Positions 1-7,207 of a stretch of DNA of 8,834 nt are shown piece by piece (the first letter of the stretch is position 1; every line of letters begins with the position of its first letter). Both the position numbers and the translations under genes were made by a program. A model generated the notes under the pieces. The model saw only the letters and a list, made by a program, of their open reading frames with translations, made no database searches and was not told the origin of the DNA. Source of the DNA: Chitinophagaceae bacterium (GTDB taxonomy: Bacteria > Bacteroidota > Bacteroidia > Chitinophagales > Chitinophagaceae); NCBI GenBank assembly GCA_017853235.1, contig JAFMJX010000067.1, forward strand, positions 1 through 8,834, given 5' to 3'.

Positions 1-508
1 CTAAACCATCTCCATTAGCATTGTCAACTCCACCTTCTACTTGGTATAAACCTTGAACAGCTGTACCATTCACTGTAAAGCTGGTGTTAATTGGAGCAGT
101 TCCACACAAAACAATACCACCCCAGTCACCTGATTGTGGATTGGCTGAAGCAGAAGTAAATACAATTGGCTTATCAACAGTTCCTTTTGCTATTAACTTA
201 GCACCTCTACAAATAATCAAAGCAGAAACATCTGATCCAGAATATTTACCTTTCACTGTAGCACCTTCTTGTACAGTTAATGTAACTCCTTTTGTGATGT
301 ACACTAAACCTTGTAAATAGTTAAAATCCTTAGCATACAATGTTGTATCCTTTGTGATTCTTCCTGATAATGTAACGGTATTTGCAGTTGGTCCAGAAGG
401 AATCACTGGCTGATTTACGATTACGATTTCTTTTTCTCCATCGGTTTCGATCTTTCTACAACCTGTAATGGCTAAAAAAGCGAATGATAAAATTAATAGC
501 TGTTTCAT
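1..508 (-). CDS. Putative surface lipoprotein with beta-helix-like repeats (3' end cut off by the window)
   Basis: This frame is open from an ATG at 508 to the left edge, giving 169 visible residues and no stop. The N-terminus is a lipoprotein signal: MKQ, a hydrophobic stretch at about 4-15, then ITGC with Cys17 as the expected lipid anchor, followed by a charged tether. From about residue 45 the chain shows short beta-rich units such as TLTVQEGATVKG and a GDWGGIVLCG motif at 127-136, a pattern typical of right-handed beta-helix proteins of Bacteroidota. The visible part ends in an Asp/Asn/Gly-rich NANGDGL stretch. It follows the TonB-dependent receptor by 43 bp on the same strand, so the two are probably co-transcribed and act together at the outer membrane. 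No enzymatic motif is visible. The function is unknown, and substrate binding or capture for the receptor is inference only. Confidence 0.82.
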   Translation of the reverse strand, partial: MKQLLILSFAFLAITGCRKIETDGEKEIVIVNQPVIPSGPTANTVTLSGRITKDTTLYAKDFNYLQGLVYITKGVTLTVQEGATVKGKYSGSDVSALIICRGAKLIAKGTVDKPIVFTSASANPQSGDWGGIVLCGTAPINTSFTVNGTAVQGLYQVEGGVDNANGDGL

Positions 509-551
509 TGTTTTTTGTATTTAAAAAAATTTTTAATGTATTTTTTGATGA

Positions 552-3314
552 TTATAATGAGTAGTTAAATGATATTCCAAAAGTGGAACCAAATTTTCTT
601 GAAAAACGAACTGCATCAACCCCTTTTTCATACCTAGGATTGTTCGTATTTAAGTTTTGGTAAAAAGTTTGTTGTTGATTTAATAAATCAGAAATGGTGA
701 ATTTAATTTCAGCTTTATTATTCATTAATTTTTTGCTCATTTGAAAATCTACTAAAGCTCTTGGTGCCTCATAAATATCTGGAGAAGCAGATCCGGCTTG
801 CATATCACCTACCAAGTAAATTCTTTCTCCAATTTGATTGAATAATAAAGTAGCATTAAACCCTTTTTCAACCACATCATATAACAATCCTACATTCACT
901 AAATAAGGAGATTGTCCTTGTAATTGACGTTCTAATTTTAAATTCTCGTCTTTAATTTTACTATTAATTAAAGAAGCATTTGCTTGGAAAGTAAAAAATT
1001 TATTTAACTTTTTTCTAGCTTCTACTTCCACCCCATAAGTAATGGCATTTTTAGCATTTTGATAAGAAAAAGTACTTGCCCCTCCAGAACCTTCACTAAA
1101 TATTTGCTCAATCGCGTTTTCGAAATTTTTATAAAATATCCCTGCAGTAAATACTTCACCAGATCCTGGATATAATTCGTATCTGATATCTGTATTAGAA
1201 ATTTTAGTACGCTTTAAATTTGGATTACCTTGTACTGATGCATTTAATTCAAAATCAAATATGTTTAGGAAAGACAACTCTCTTAATTCAGGACGAATCA
1301 CAGTTTGAGAAGCTGTAATTCTTAAATTACTATTTTGATTTAATTTAATAGTGGTATTTAAACCAGGTAAATAATCTGTTACTTTAGAATAAGTATGTCT
1401 TGGATCCCATACTTTTACGCTACCCACTAGTTGATCAAAGTCCTCCACACGTAAACCCCATACCATTCTTACTTTTTCAGAAACTTTATTGTCGAATTGC
1501 AAATAACCTGCATTTAAAATGGTATTTGCCATGTATCTGAAATTACGTCCTTTGATGGCATCAAACCCAAATAAATTATCGGTACCATTACCAAAGTTTT
1601 CTGGAGCAAAGACAACATCAGCAGGTAAAGCTCTCAAAGCTGGGTTGTCTTTAGGTAAAAAATTTGCAAATAAAGCAGCATCATAAATACGATCTTTCAC
1701 TTGGATTAAATAACCTGCTTTAATGGTGTTTTGTTTTAATTTATAAGTGAAGTCACCACCGCCAGTATAAATATAATCACTTAAGCTTTGGAAAATACGA
1801 CTTCCAGATTGTTGAGAAAGCGAGTTAGAGATATTTAAAACATATGGATCAGAACCTGAAGCACTTTTCGTGTATAATATTCTTCTTTGGTCAGGGCTAT
1901 AACTATCTAAAATATTAAATGCACCATACCAATTTAATTTCAACTTATTAGATAAACTATGCTCTCCATTTAATTGATTGGTGAAAAATGTGTTTTGAGC
2001 AAAAGTGAATTCATTTCCTTTCATCAAATCGCCTCTTGAATACTCATTACCAAATCTTTGCGTATAGGAGTTATTAGATTTTACGTTTACAATTGCTTTA
2101 TAACTAATCTTATTGAGCGGATTCAAATAAATGGAAAAGCCAGCAATTGCGCCCATGTTAATGTCTGTGATGTATTTTTTATCATCATACTTATAAATCA
2201 TCGAAAACTTATTCGCCTCTAAAGTATTTTGTTGATTTAGATTGTCTTGAATTTTTTGATTTTCGGCAAAATTGACGCCAATCATACCTCCTATTTTCTT
2301 ACCCCATAAAGTACTTGCAAAACCTCCATTCAATTGAAAAGAGTAATTAGGTGTAGCAACCGATTTCACCGGCACCCAATTGTTAGCCATCGTTTTACCT
2401 AATGCAGTCTTAAATACAATATTTGAAGTATCAAAATTAGATTTTGTGGTATACCCAGCTGGCAAGGATCTGGTTCCATCATCAATACCATACCAATCCG
2501 TTTTTCCACCTTTATCTTTGAAAAAATCTTTACCTGTAGATTGTGTATTGTAACTAGTTGCTAATTGAATGTTTAAAAAGTTTTTTGAAGGAATATCTTT
2601 TGTATTTACTTGAATTAAACCACCTGCCCATTCTCCTGGTAATTCAGGAACAAAAGCTTTATTGATGATAATATTATCAATGATTTGAGCTGGAAATAAA
2701 TCAAAGGAAAAAGTTTTACGATCAGGTTCAGTACTGGTTAATAATATCCCGTTTAACATTGCTTGATTGTATCTATCTGCTAAACCTCTTACAACAATAT
2801 ACTTTCCTTCCTGAATAGAAGTTCCTGGTGTTCTTTTTAAAATTTCAGCTGTGTTGCGATCTGGGCTGCGCTTAATAGATTCTGCAGAAATAACGGAAGC
2901 AACAGTATTGGTATTTTTTTGAAATGAGATTAATGCATTATCTGTAGCACCTTTATTACTTGATCTATTTGCACTTACGGTTACATCAGCTAATTTAACT
3001 CCAGCTTCTTCCAATAAAACATCTAATGTTACTTCTTCACCTAATTGAGTGGCCTTTACGTCGTCTAATGTTTTTGTTTTATACCCAACGTAAGACAAAA
3101 CAACACTATATTTTTTATTGATATCAATTGTAAAACTATATCTTCCTTCTACATCAGTTTTAGTCACTTGATTTCTATCTGATTTCAAAGTAATGGTAAC
3201 GCCAATTAAGGATTCGTTTCGATTACTGGTAACTTTACCAGATAATTTAGCTTTTTGAGCTTGTGCTATGAATGCAGTAACAGTAAAACAAATTAAGAGT
3301 AGTAACCTTTTCAC
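552..3314 (-). CDS. TonB-dependent outer-membrane receptor with carboxypeptidase-regulatory-like N-terminal domain
   Basis: This 920-residue protein is an outer-membrane active transporter energised by TonB/ExbBD; its substrate cannot be read from the sequence. Residues 1-19 are a Sec signal peptide (hydrophobic LLLLICFTVTAFIA, cleavage near AQA). Residues 22-102 form a CarbopepD_reg_2-like beta-sandwich (LSGKVTS, LIGVTITLK, SYVGYKT). A TonB-box-like LADVTVSA lies at 108-115. The plug spans about 135-240 and includes RGLADRYNQAMLNG (176-189) and LPGEWAGGLIQVNTKD (225-240), both typical of one large Bacteroidota receptor class. The rest is a beta-barrel ending in FGISFNYSL. The start is GTG at 3314: no in-frame ATG lies between it and an upstream TAG, and the signal peptide begins directly there. 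No SusD gene is visible next to it; its downstream neighbour is a beta-helix-like lipoprotein, which suggests a two-gene uptake locus. Confidence 0.95.
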   Translation of the reverse strand: MKRLLLLICFTVTAFIAQAQKAKLSGKVTSNRNESLIGVTITLKSDRNQVTKTDVEGRYSFTIDINKKYSVVLSYVGYKTKTLDDVKATQLGEEVTLDVLLEEAGVKLADVTVSANRSSNKGATDNALISFQKNTNTVASVISAESIKRSPDRNTAEILKRTPGTSIQEGKYIVVRGLADRYNQAMLNGILLTSTEPDRKTFSFDLFPAQIIDNIIINKAFVPELPGEWAGGLIQVNTKDIPSKNFLNIQLATSYNTQSTGKDFFKDKGGKTDWYGIDDGTRSLPAGYTTKSNFDTSNIVFKTALGKTMANNWVPVKSVATPNYSFQLNGGFASTLWGKKIGGMIGVNFAENQKIQDNLNQQNTLEANKFSMIYKYDDKKYITDINMGAIAGFSIYLNPLNKISYKAIVNVKSNNSYTQRFGNEYSRGDLMKGNEFTFAQNTFFTNQLNGEHSLSNKLKLNWYGAFNILDSYSPDQRRILYTKSASGSDPYVLNISNSLSQQSGSRIFQSLSDYIYTGGGDFTYKLKQNTIKAGYLIQVKDRIYDAALFANFLPKDNPALRALPADVVFAPENFGNGTDNLFGFDAIKGRNFRYMANTILNAGYLQFDNKVSEKVRMVWGLRVEDFDQLVGSVKVWDPRHTYSKVTDYLPGLNTTIKLNQNSNLRITASQTVIRPELRELSFLNIFDFELNASVQGNPNLKRTKISNTDIRYELYPGSGEVFTAGIFYKNFENAIEQIFSEGSGGASTFSYQNAKNAITYGVEVEARKKLNKFFTFQANASLINSKIKDENLKLERQLQGQSPYLVNVGLLYDVVEKGFNATLLFNQIGERIYLVGDMQAGSASPDIYEAPRALVDFQMSKKLMNNKAEIKFTISDLLNQQQTFYQNLNTNNPRYEKGVDAVRFSRKFGSTFGISFNYSL

Positions 3315-3342
3315 GGTGTAATTATTTATACCGCAAATATTA
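3315..3342 (-). promoter_or_regulatory. Possible promoter and operator upstream of the TonB receptor gene
   Basis: Just upstream of the GTG start is an imperfect inverted repeat at 3315-3332: GGTGTAA and TTATACC arms, one mismatch in seven pairs, four-base spacer. Immediately beyond it, the minus strand reads TAATATTTG (3342-3334), which resembles the Bacteroidota -7 element TAnnTTTG with one extra base. No well-spaced -33 TTG is present; the nearest is about 28 bp further upstream. If the -7 element is real, transcription would start inside the inverted repeat and the leader would be very short. The resemblance is weak and the A/T-rich background makes chance matches likely. Confidence 0.22.
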
Positions 3343-3482
3343 GACTCCTATGTTACCTAATTGTTAACTCAAGATGAACTTAGTATTAACTTTAATGATG
3401 CAAAATATTTTGGATAAAATATTGAAAATCAGTTTAATAAGCGAAAGGGAAATGGTCTAAAAAATAAAACAAAATATTTTCT

Positions 3483-4115
3483 CTAATCCAAATGAAAGAC
3501 ACTATGTAAATCATCTGTTCCCTTAAAATTCACACCTAAGTCCTTGATAAGCCCATCTTTAACATCATATACCCAACCATGCAAATGCAAGGGTTGTTCT
3601 CTTTTCCATGCATTTTGAACAATAGATGTTTTTCCTAAATCCTGCACTTGCTCAATAACATTTAGTTCCACCAATCTATCCGCTTTTTGCTTTTTATCTT
3701 GAATGCTGTTTAACTCTTTATAATGTAAACGGTAAACATCCTTAATATGTCTCAACCAATTATCAATGAGCCCAAATTGTTTGTTTTCCATAGCTGCTAA
3801 AACGCCTCCACAACCATAATGTCCGCATACAATAATATGCTTTACTTTTAAAACTTCAACGGCGTAGGATAATACACTTAACATATTCATATCACTATGA
3901 ATAACCATATTGGCAATATTACGATGTACAAAAACATCTCCAGGCTGTGTACCCGTAATTTGATTTGCTGGAACGCGACTATCCGAACACCCAATCCATA
4001 AATATTCAGGATGTTGACTTAGTGCTAATTTATCAAAATACTCAGGGTCCACTGATAACTGATCAGCTACCCACTTTTTGTTATTGTCTAATAATTTGAG
4101 ATACGATTTTTCCAT
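3483..4115 (-). CDS. can: Beta-class carbonic anhydrase (type II-like)
   Basis: This is a cytoplasmic zinc enzyme that interconverts CO2 and bicarbonate. The 210-residue length is normal for the family. The zinc site is complete: Cys43 and Asp45 in CSDSRVP, with Arg47 forming the Asp-Arg pair, then His99 and Cys102 in HYGCGG. The residues that form the non-catalytic bicarbonate pocket of the E. coli-type enzyme are also present: Trp40 in LWIGCSDSR, Arg65 in VFVHRNIANMV and Tyr183 in GWVYDVKDG. Allosteric bicarbonate inhibition and a pH-dependent switch are therefore expected (inference from family knowledge). The gene starts with ATG at 4115 and ends with TAG. It is transcribed away from the CLC operon across a 92-bp divergent gap and stands 168 bp before the TonB receptor start, so it is probably its own transcription unit. 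No signal peptide is seen. Confidence 0.96.
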   Translation of the reverse strand: MEKSYLKLLDNNKKWVADQLSVDPEYFDKLALSQHPEYLWIGCSDSRVPANQITGTQPGDVFVHRNIANMVIHSDMNMLSVLSYAVEVLKVKHIIVCGHYGCGGVLAAMENKQFGLIDNWLRHIKDVYRLHYKELNSIQDKKQKADRLVELNVIEQVQDLGKTSIVQNAWKREQPLHLHGWVYDVKDGLIKDLGVNFKGTDDLHSVFHLD

Positions 4116-4207
4116 ACTTCATTAAAATTAGTGAATATTTTGGATTTCGTAGAAAGTTTGCACCGCATTTGGTTTAGGCTTTATTTTATTTAACTTAATT
4201 TTAGTCC
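4116..4207. promoter_or_regulatory. Divergent promoter region between the carbonic anhydrase and CLC-operon genes
   Basis: This 92-bp A/T-rich gap must hold the start signals of both divergent genes, because neither has another obvious upstream space. On the minus strand TAATTTTA (4130-4123) matches seven of eight positions of the Bacteroidota -7 element TAnnTTTG, 7 bp from the carbonic anhydrase ATG; no CAA or CAAA in the plus strand provides a matching -33 element. On the plus strand, TTTTG at 4138-4142 followed 21 bp later by CGCATTTG (4164-4171) is a weak candidate pair. The gap lacks the GATG and C-rich pseudoknot segments of a fluoride riboswitch. The region assignment is reasonable, but the individual elements are guesses. 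Confidence 0.4.
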
Positions 4208-4453
4208 ATGACTGTACTCATAGAGATTTTAGGATGGATTGCATCTATTTTAATTGTAGGTTCTTATGCACTTAATATAACGGGTCGTTTATCTGCTAAA
4301 AGTAAAACTTACGTAACTGCAAATATTATAGGGGGAATATTTTTCGTGATAAATACTTATTATCATCAAGCATATCCATCTATGTTGGTCAATGTTATTT
4401 GGGTCATCATTGCCTTAGTGATGTTATTGAAAAAAAAGGAAGTTCAAAATTAA
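4208..4453 (+). CDS. Small three-helix membrane protein, CBU_0592-like family
   Basis: This 81-residue protein is almost entirely membrane-spanning. Hydrophobic segments lie at about 3-22, 36-53 and 58-74, joined by a short basic loop (GRLSAKSK, 26-33) and an aromatic loop (YYHQAYPS, 51-58), and the chain ends in a Lys-rich tail (KKKE). The arrangement, with Tyr-x(3)-Asn-x(2)-Gly-Gly in helix 2 and Asn-x(2)-Trp in helix 3, matches the CBU_0592-type family of small bacterial membrane proteins of unknown function. A remote resemblance to the three-helix half-units of SWEET/PnuC transporters is possible but not shown here. Its TAA stop is directly followed, with no gap, by the ATG of the CLC gene, so translation of the two is probably coupled and a helper role for the transporter is conceivable. 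Family membership is likely; the function is unknown. Confidence 0.85.
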   Translation: MTVLIEILGWIASILIVGSYALNITGRLSAKSKTYVTANIIGGIFFVINTYYHQAYPSMLVNVIWVIIALVMLLKKKEVQN

Positions 4454-5671
4454 ATGAGGTGGTTAAAATGGATATCAATTTGTGTTATTGTCGGAGTTTT
4501 AGCCGGAACTGCATCGGCATTATTTTTATGGAGCTTAGATAAAGTCACCGATTTTAGACAACATCATATTTGGATAGTAAATTTTTTGCCTTTTGCTGGT
4601 TTACTAATTGGCTGGTCTTATAGTAGATGGGGGAAGGATGTTGAAAAAGGAAATGATGTAATCATTGCAGCATACCATCACCCCAAACAATCCATTCCTT
4701 TTAAAATGGGATGGATGATTTATATAAGCACTTTACTGACACATTTATTTGGAGGATCTGCAGGACGAGAAGGTACCGCTGTTCAAATGGGAGGAAGTAT
4801 CGCAGATCAATTTAGCAAAGTTTTTAAGTTAAATGCAGATGAAAGGTCGCATATCTTATTAATTGGAATGAGTGCAGGTTTTGCTTCCGTATTTGGAACA
4901 CCATTAGCCGGCGCTGTTTTTGCATTAGAAATATTAGTGGTGAAAAAGTCAATCCCTTGGATACTCACCATAAGTTTGGCAACTGCTTACATTGCACATT
5001 ATACTTGTTTGAGCTGGAGCATACAACACAGTCATTACTCTATTACTACAATACCACAAATGTCACTTGTCCCTTTTTTGGGGACATTAATTTCAGGCAT
5101 TTTATTTGGCATCACAGCTTATTTATTTGTTTTTGCAAAAAATAAATTTCATTCATTATTTAATAAAATAAAACGAGTGCCTTTAAGACCTTTTATAGGT
5201 GGTATACTAATTGCATTTTTTATTGTTGCAACTCGAAGTACTCAATTTATTGGACTAGGTATTCCTCAAATTACTGACTCATTGATACATCCTGCAGGGC
5301 GCTATGATTTTTTAATAAAACTATTACTAACAGCCTTCACGCTTGGTGCTGGATTTAAAGGTGGAGAAGTCACCCCACTTTTTTTTATAGGTGCTACTTT
5401 GGGGAATATTTTAATTTGGTTCATTCCGCTTCCTATGGCTTTATTGGCTGGAATGGGTTTTGTAGCTGTATTTGCAGGCGCCACTAACTGCATCTTAACT
5501 TCCATTGTTTTGGGAATAGAATTGTTTGGACTTAATGCTGGTATTTTTGTTGGATTAGCAAGTATCATGGCCTATTTTACTTCAGGGATGAGTGGCATAT
5601 ATTCTTCGCCCATGAAACAGCAATTAAAATGTAAAGTGAATCAATCTCTCAATAACATTTTTAAATTTTAG
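4454..5671 (+). CDS. eriCF: CLC-family transporter, probable CLC-F fluoride/proton antiporter
   Basis: This 405-residue inner-membrane CLC protein has the bare transport core without cytoplasmic CBS domains. The gating glutamate is Glu106 in GREGTAVQMGG. The usual GSGIP chloride-binding loop is replaced by GNDVI (66-70), which resembles the GNNLI-type loop of fluoride-specific CLC-F proteins. Helix N reads GFKGGEVTPLFFIG (300-313), carrying the CLC-F Glu-x-Thr pair (Glu305, Thr307). GTPLAGAVFALEIL (148-161) has isoleucine where chloride/proton exchangers carry the internal proton glutamate. From memory, the CLC-F of Enterococcus casseliflavus has key residues Met79, Glu118, Glu318 and Thr320; the spacing here (67, 106, 305, 307) matches within one residue. 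Expected role: export of cytoplasmic fluoride driven by the proton gradient. The gene follows the small membrane protein with no gap and precedes a GNAT gene by 11 bp. CLC membership is certain; fluoride specificity is strongly suggested. Confidence 0.93.
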   Translation: MRWLKWISICVIVGVLAGTASALFLWSLDKVTDFRQHHIWIVNFLPFAGLLIGWSYSRWGKDVEKGNDVIIAAYHHPKQSIPFKMGWMIYISTLLTHLFGGSAGREGTAVQMGGSIADQFSKVFKLNADERSHILLIGMSAGFASVFGTPLAGAVFALEILVVKKSIPWILTISLATAYIAHYTCLSWSIQHSHYSITTIPQMSLVPFLGTLISGILFGITAYLFVFAKNKFHSLFNKIKRVPLRPFIGGILIAFFIVATRSTQFIGLGIPQITDSLIHPAGRYDFLIKLLLTAFTLGAGFKGGEVTPLFFIGATLGNILIWFIPLPMALLAGMGFVAVFAGATNCILTSIVLGIELFGLNAGIFVGLASIMAYFTSGMSGIYSSPMKQQLKCKVNQSLNNIFKF

Positions 5672-5682
5672 TACTCATTATT

Positions 5683-6237
5683 ATGGCAGTTTTAAAATTA
5701 GTAGAAACAGAACAAGAATTAATAGGTTTGAAACAATTACAAACAAATAATTTAAGAAAAATTATTGGAGAAGAAGAAGCCATGAAAGAAGGATTTCTAA
5801 CTTCTGAATATGATTTATCATTACTTCAAAAAATGCATAAAGTACATCCCTCAATTATTGTTAAAGAAGGTGATGAAGTAGTGGGATATACTATTGTAAC
5901 CAACAAAGAAGTTTTAGGCGAACACCCCGAATTAGACCATTTATTTCACACTTTAGATGCAACCCAATACAAAGGCAATCTTTTAAAAAATGAAAACTAT
6001 ATTTTAGTAGGGCAAGTGTGTGTGGGCAAAAGTCACAGAGGACAAGGATGGGTAGCTAAGATGTACGAATTTTATAAAAATGTACACTCAAAAAATTATA
6101 AATATTTAGTAACAGATATTTCTCAAGCCAATAAAAGGTCAATTAAAAGACATCGTAAAGTTGGATTTGAAACCATTGGCGTCATTGAGCAAGTAGGCAC
6201 TGGCTGGGATATAGTATTATGGGATTGGCAAAACTAA
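5683..6237 (+). CDS. GNAT-family N-acetyltransferase
   Basis: This is a soluble 184-residue protein with the GNAT fold, expected to transfer an acetyl group from acetyl-CoA to an amine. The acetyl-CoA pyrophosphate loop (motif A) is visible as VCVGKSHRGQGWVAKMYEF (112-130), with the R-G-Q-G core at 119-122 following strand beta-4 (YILVGQVCV). Motif B follows as NKRSIKRHRKVGFETIG (150-166), where the Asn and the VGF segment are typical of the family. The N-terminal 50 residues are charged and helical. The substrate cannot be predicted from the sequence: protein N-termini, amino acids and small amines are all possible. It begins 11 bp after the CLC gene and is the last gene of the plus-strand operon, ending 55 bp from the convergent hydrolase gene. 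No convincing terminator hairpin is visible in that gap. Confidence 0.93.
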   Translation: MAVLKLVETEQELIGLKQLQTNNLRKIIGEEEAMKEGFLTSEYDLSLLQKMHKVHPSIIVKEGDEVVGYTIVTNKEVLGEHPELDHLFHTLDATQYKGNLLKNENYILVGQVCVGKSHRGQGWVAKMYEFYKNVHSKNYKYLVTDISQANKRSIKRHRKVGFETIGVIEQVGTGWDIVLWDWQN

Positions 6238-6292
6238 TACCAAGTTCTTCATTCACTTTTTGTACTAATTACTCAACAATTATTCAATGGTA

Positions 6293-7174
6293 TCAATATA
6301 AGCCTCTTGTGATGGGCCTAGTTAAACAAGTAGGACCACCGCCCCCTTTTACACTTATATCTGCACCTTCATATTCAATAACTTTACAGCCTGCAAGTTC
6401 TAAAGCAGCTTTTGTTTTTGGATTTCCTTTTACCATCAAACATACTCGTGGTGCAAGTGCTAATACATTGCAACCCATACTATCAAACTCTTCTTCTGGT
6501 ACTTCAACTAATTCAAATCCTCTTTGTAGTAAGATATTTCTAAAGGCAATAGGCATTAATGGTGAAAACACCACTGCTAAATTTTTGTCAACAGGACTTA
6601 ATACTGACATTAAATGAAACACATCTGAAGGGCCTTTATAATGAGGCATAGCAGCAGTAATCACTTGCACCCCTTGAGGAGCTAAAAATTCAGTTAATTG
6701 TTTTATGCCTTCTAGATTCGTACGATAAGTATGACCCACTGCTAATGTATTTTCATCCAACCAAGCCACATCACCACCTTCTAAAGTACCAGGGGCTTGA
6801 ATGATTCCCAATACTTTAATACCATTAGCTTCAAAAGATTTAAGTTGTGCTAAAGGTTCATTTTTACGCCCTTCTTTTCCCATATTACAAATAATCATTC
6901 CTTGATTAGTAGCAATAGCCGCGTCTCTGCAATACACCGAATCCATATTCACAGAAGCATCTACAGGAAAATGCAACAATTCAGCTCCATGTGATTTTAA
7001 TATATTTTCAAATAAAGTATATTCTTGAATTGACTTTTGCATGTCAGGCTTACCTAAATAATTTAGAGCTTCCCAATGAGTTGCTATATGTTGATCATTT
7101 ATAAATGCTGCATCTATATTTTTTATAAAAATTTTTTGAATCGTTCCAAATTCGGAATGTGCAGTTGATTTCAT
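6293..7174 (-). CDS. DDAH/arginine-deiminase-fold (amidinotransferase superfamily) hydrolase
   Basis: This 293-residue protein belongs to the guanidino-modifying superfamily that includes dimethylarginine dimethylaminohydrolase (DDAH), arginine deiminase and amidinotransferases. The catalytic set is complete: substrate-binding Arg83-Asp84 in VYCRDAAI, Glu132 and Asp135 in LEGGDVAWLD, the general base His187 in FHLMSVLS, and the nucleophile Cys283 in GGGGPTCLTRPI near the C-terminus. The sequence NVLALAP (236-242) followed by NPKT (251-254) is also typical. The length is nearer to DDAH (about 255-285) than to arginine deiminase (about 400), and the HLMS motif is closer to the DDAH HLKS form than to the HLDT form of deiminases. 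The likely reaction is cleavage of a C-N bond in a guanidinium group through a thiouronium intermediate, giving citrulline or a related ureido product. It lies 33 bp behind an AdiC-like permease on the same strand, which suggests import and hydrolysis of the same compound. The exact substrate is not determined. Confidence 0.9.
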   Translation of the reverse strand: MKSTAHSEFGTIQKIFIKNIDAAFINDQHIATHWEALNYLGKPDMQKSIQEYTLFENILKSHGAELLHFPVDASVNMDSVYCRDAAIATNQGMIICNMGKEGRKNEPLAQLKSFEANGIKVLGIIQAPGTLEGGDVAWLDENTLAVGHTYRTNLEGIKQLTEFLAPQGVQVITAAMPHYKGPSDVFHLMSVLSPVDKNLAVVFSPLMPIAFRNILLQRGFELVEVPEEEFDSMGCNVLALAPRVCLMVKGNPKTKAALELAGCKVIEYEGADISVKGGGGPTCLTRPITRGLY

Positions 7175-7207
7175 AAAAAGAGTTTTTAAAAAGAATAGTC
7201 AAAAATT

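Noticed and set aside
84..320. Plus-strand open frame of 78 codons
   Set aside because: It lies entirely antisense to the lipoprotein, whose signal peptide and beta-repeat sequence are convincing; the opposite frame shows no recognisable features.
3463..3482. Transcription terminator after the carbonic anhydrase gene (minus strand)
   Set aside because: AAAATATTTT followed by a T-rich run superficially looks like a terminator, but the stem is only A-T pairs with no loop and would not be stable.
4116..4207. Fluoride riboswitch in front of the operon holding the CLC-F gene
   Set aside because: CLC-F genes are often riboswitch-controlled, but this A/T-rich gap lacks the GG-GATG opening, the C-rich pairing segment and the late CTGATG-like element of the crcB motif, so no riboswitch is called.
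4454..5671. Ordinary chloride channel or chloride/proton exchanger (ClcA)
   Set aside because: The GSGIP loop and the internal proton glutamate are missing while CLC-F-type motifs are present, so the chloride label is the less likely reading.
6237..6293. Bidirectional terminator between the convergent GNAT and hydrolase genes
   Set aside because: Only six-base arms (ATACCA / TGGTAT) separated by about 45 bases are found, with no G/C-rich stem or flanking T run; likely chance.
6219..6617. Plus-strand open frame of 132 codons overlapping the end of the GNAT gene
   Set aside because: It is mostly antisense to the hydrolase C-terminus, which contains the catalytic Cys283; the translated sequence is Pro/Ser/Thr-rich and resembles no protein.
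6293..7174. Classical arginine deiminase (ArcA)
   Set aside because: At 293 residues it is about 100 shorter than ArcA, the histidine motif is HLMS rather than HLDT, and no arcB or arcC genes are adjacent.
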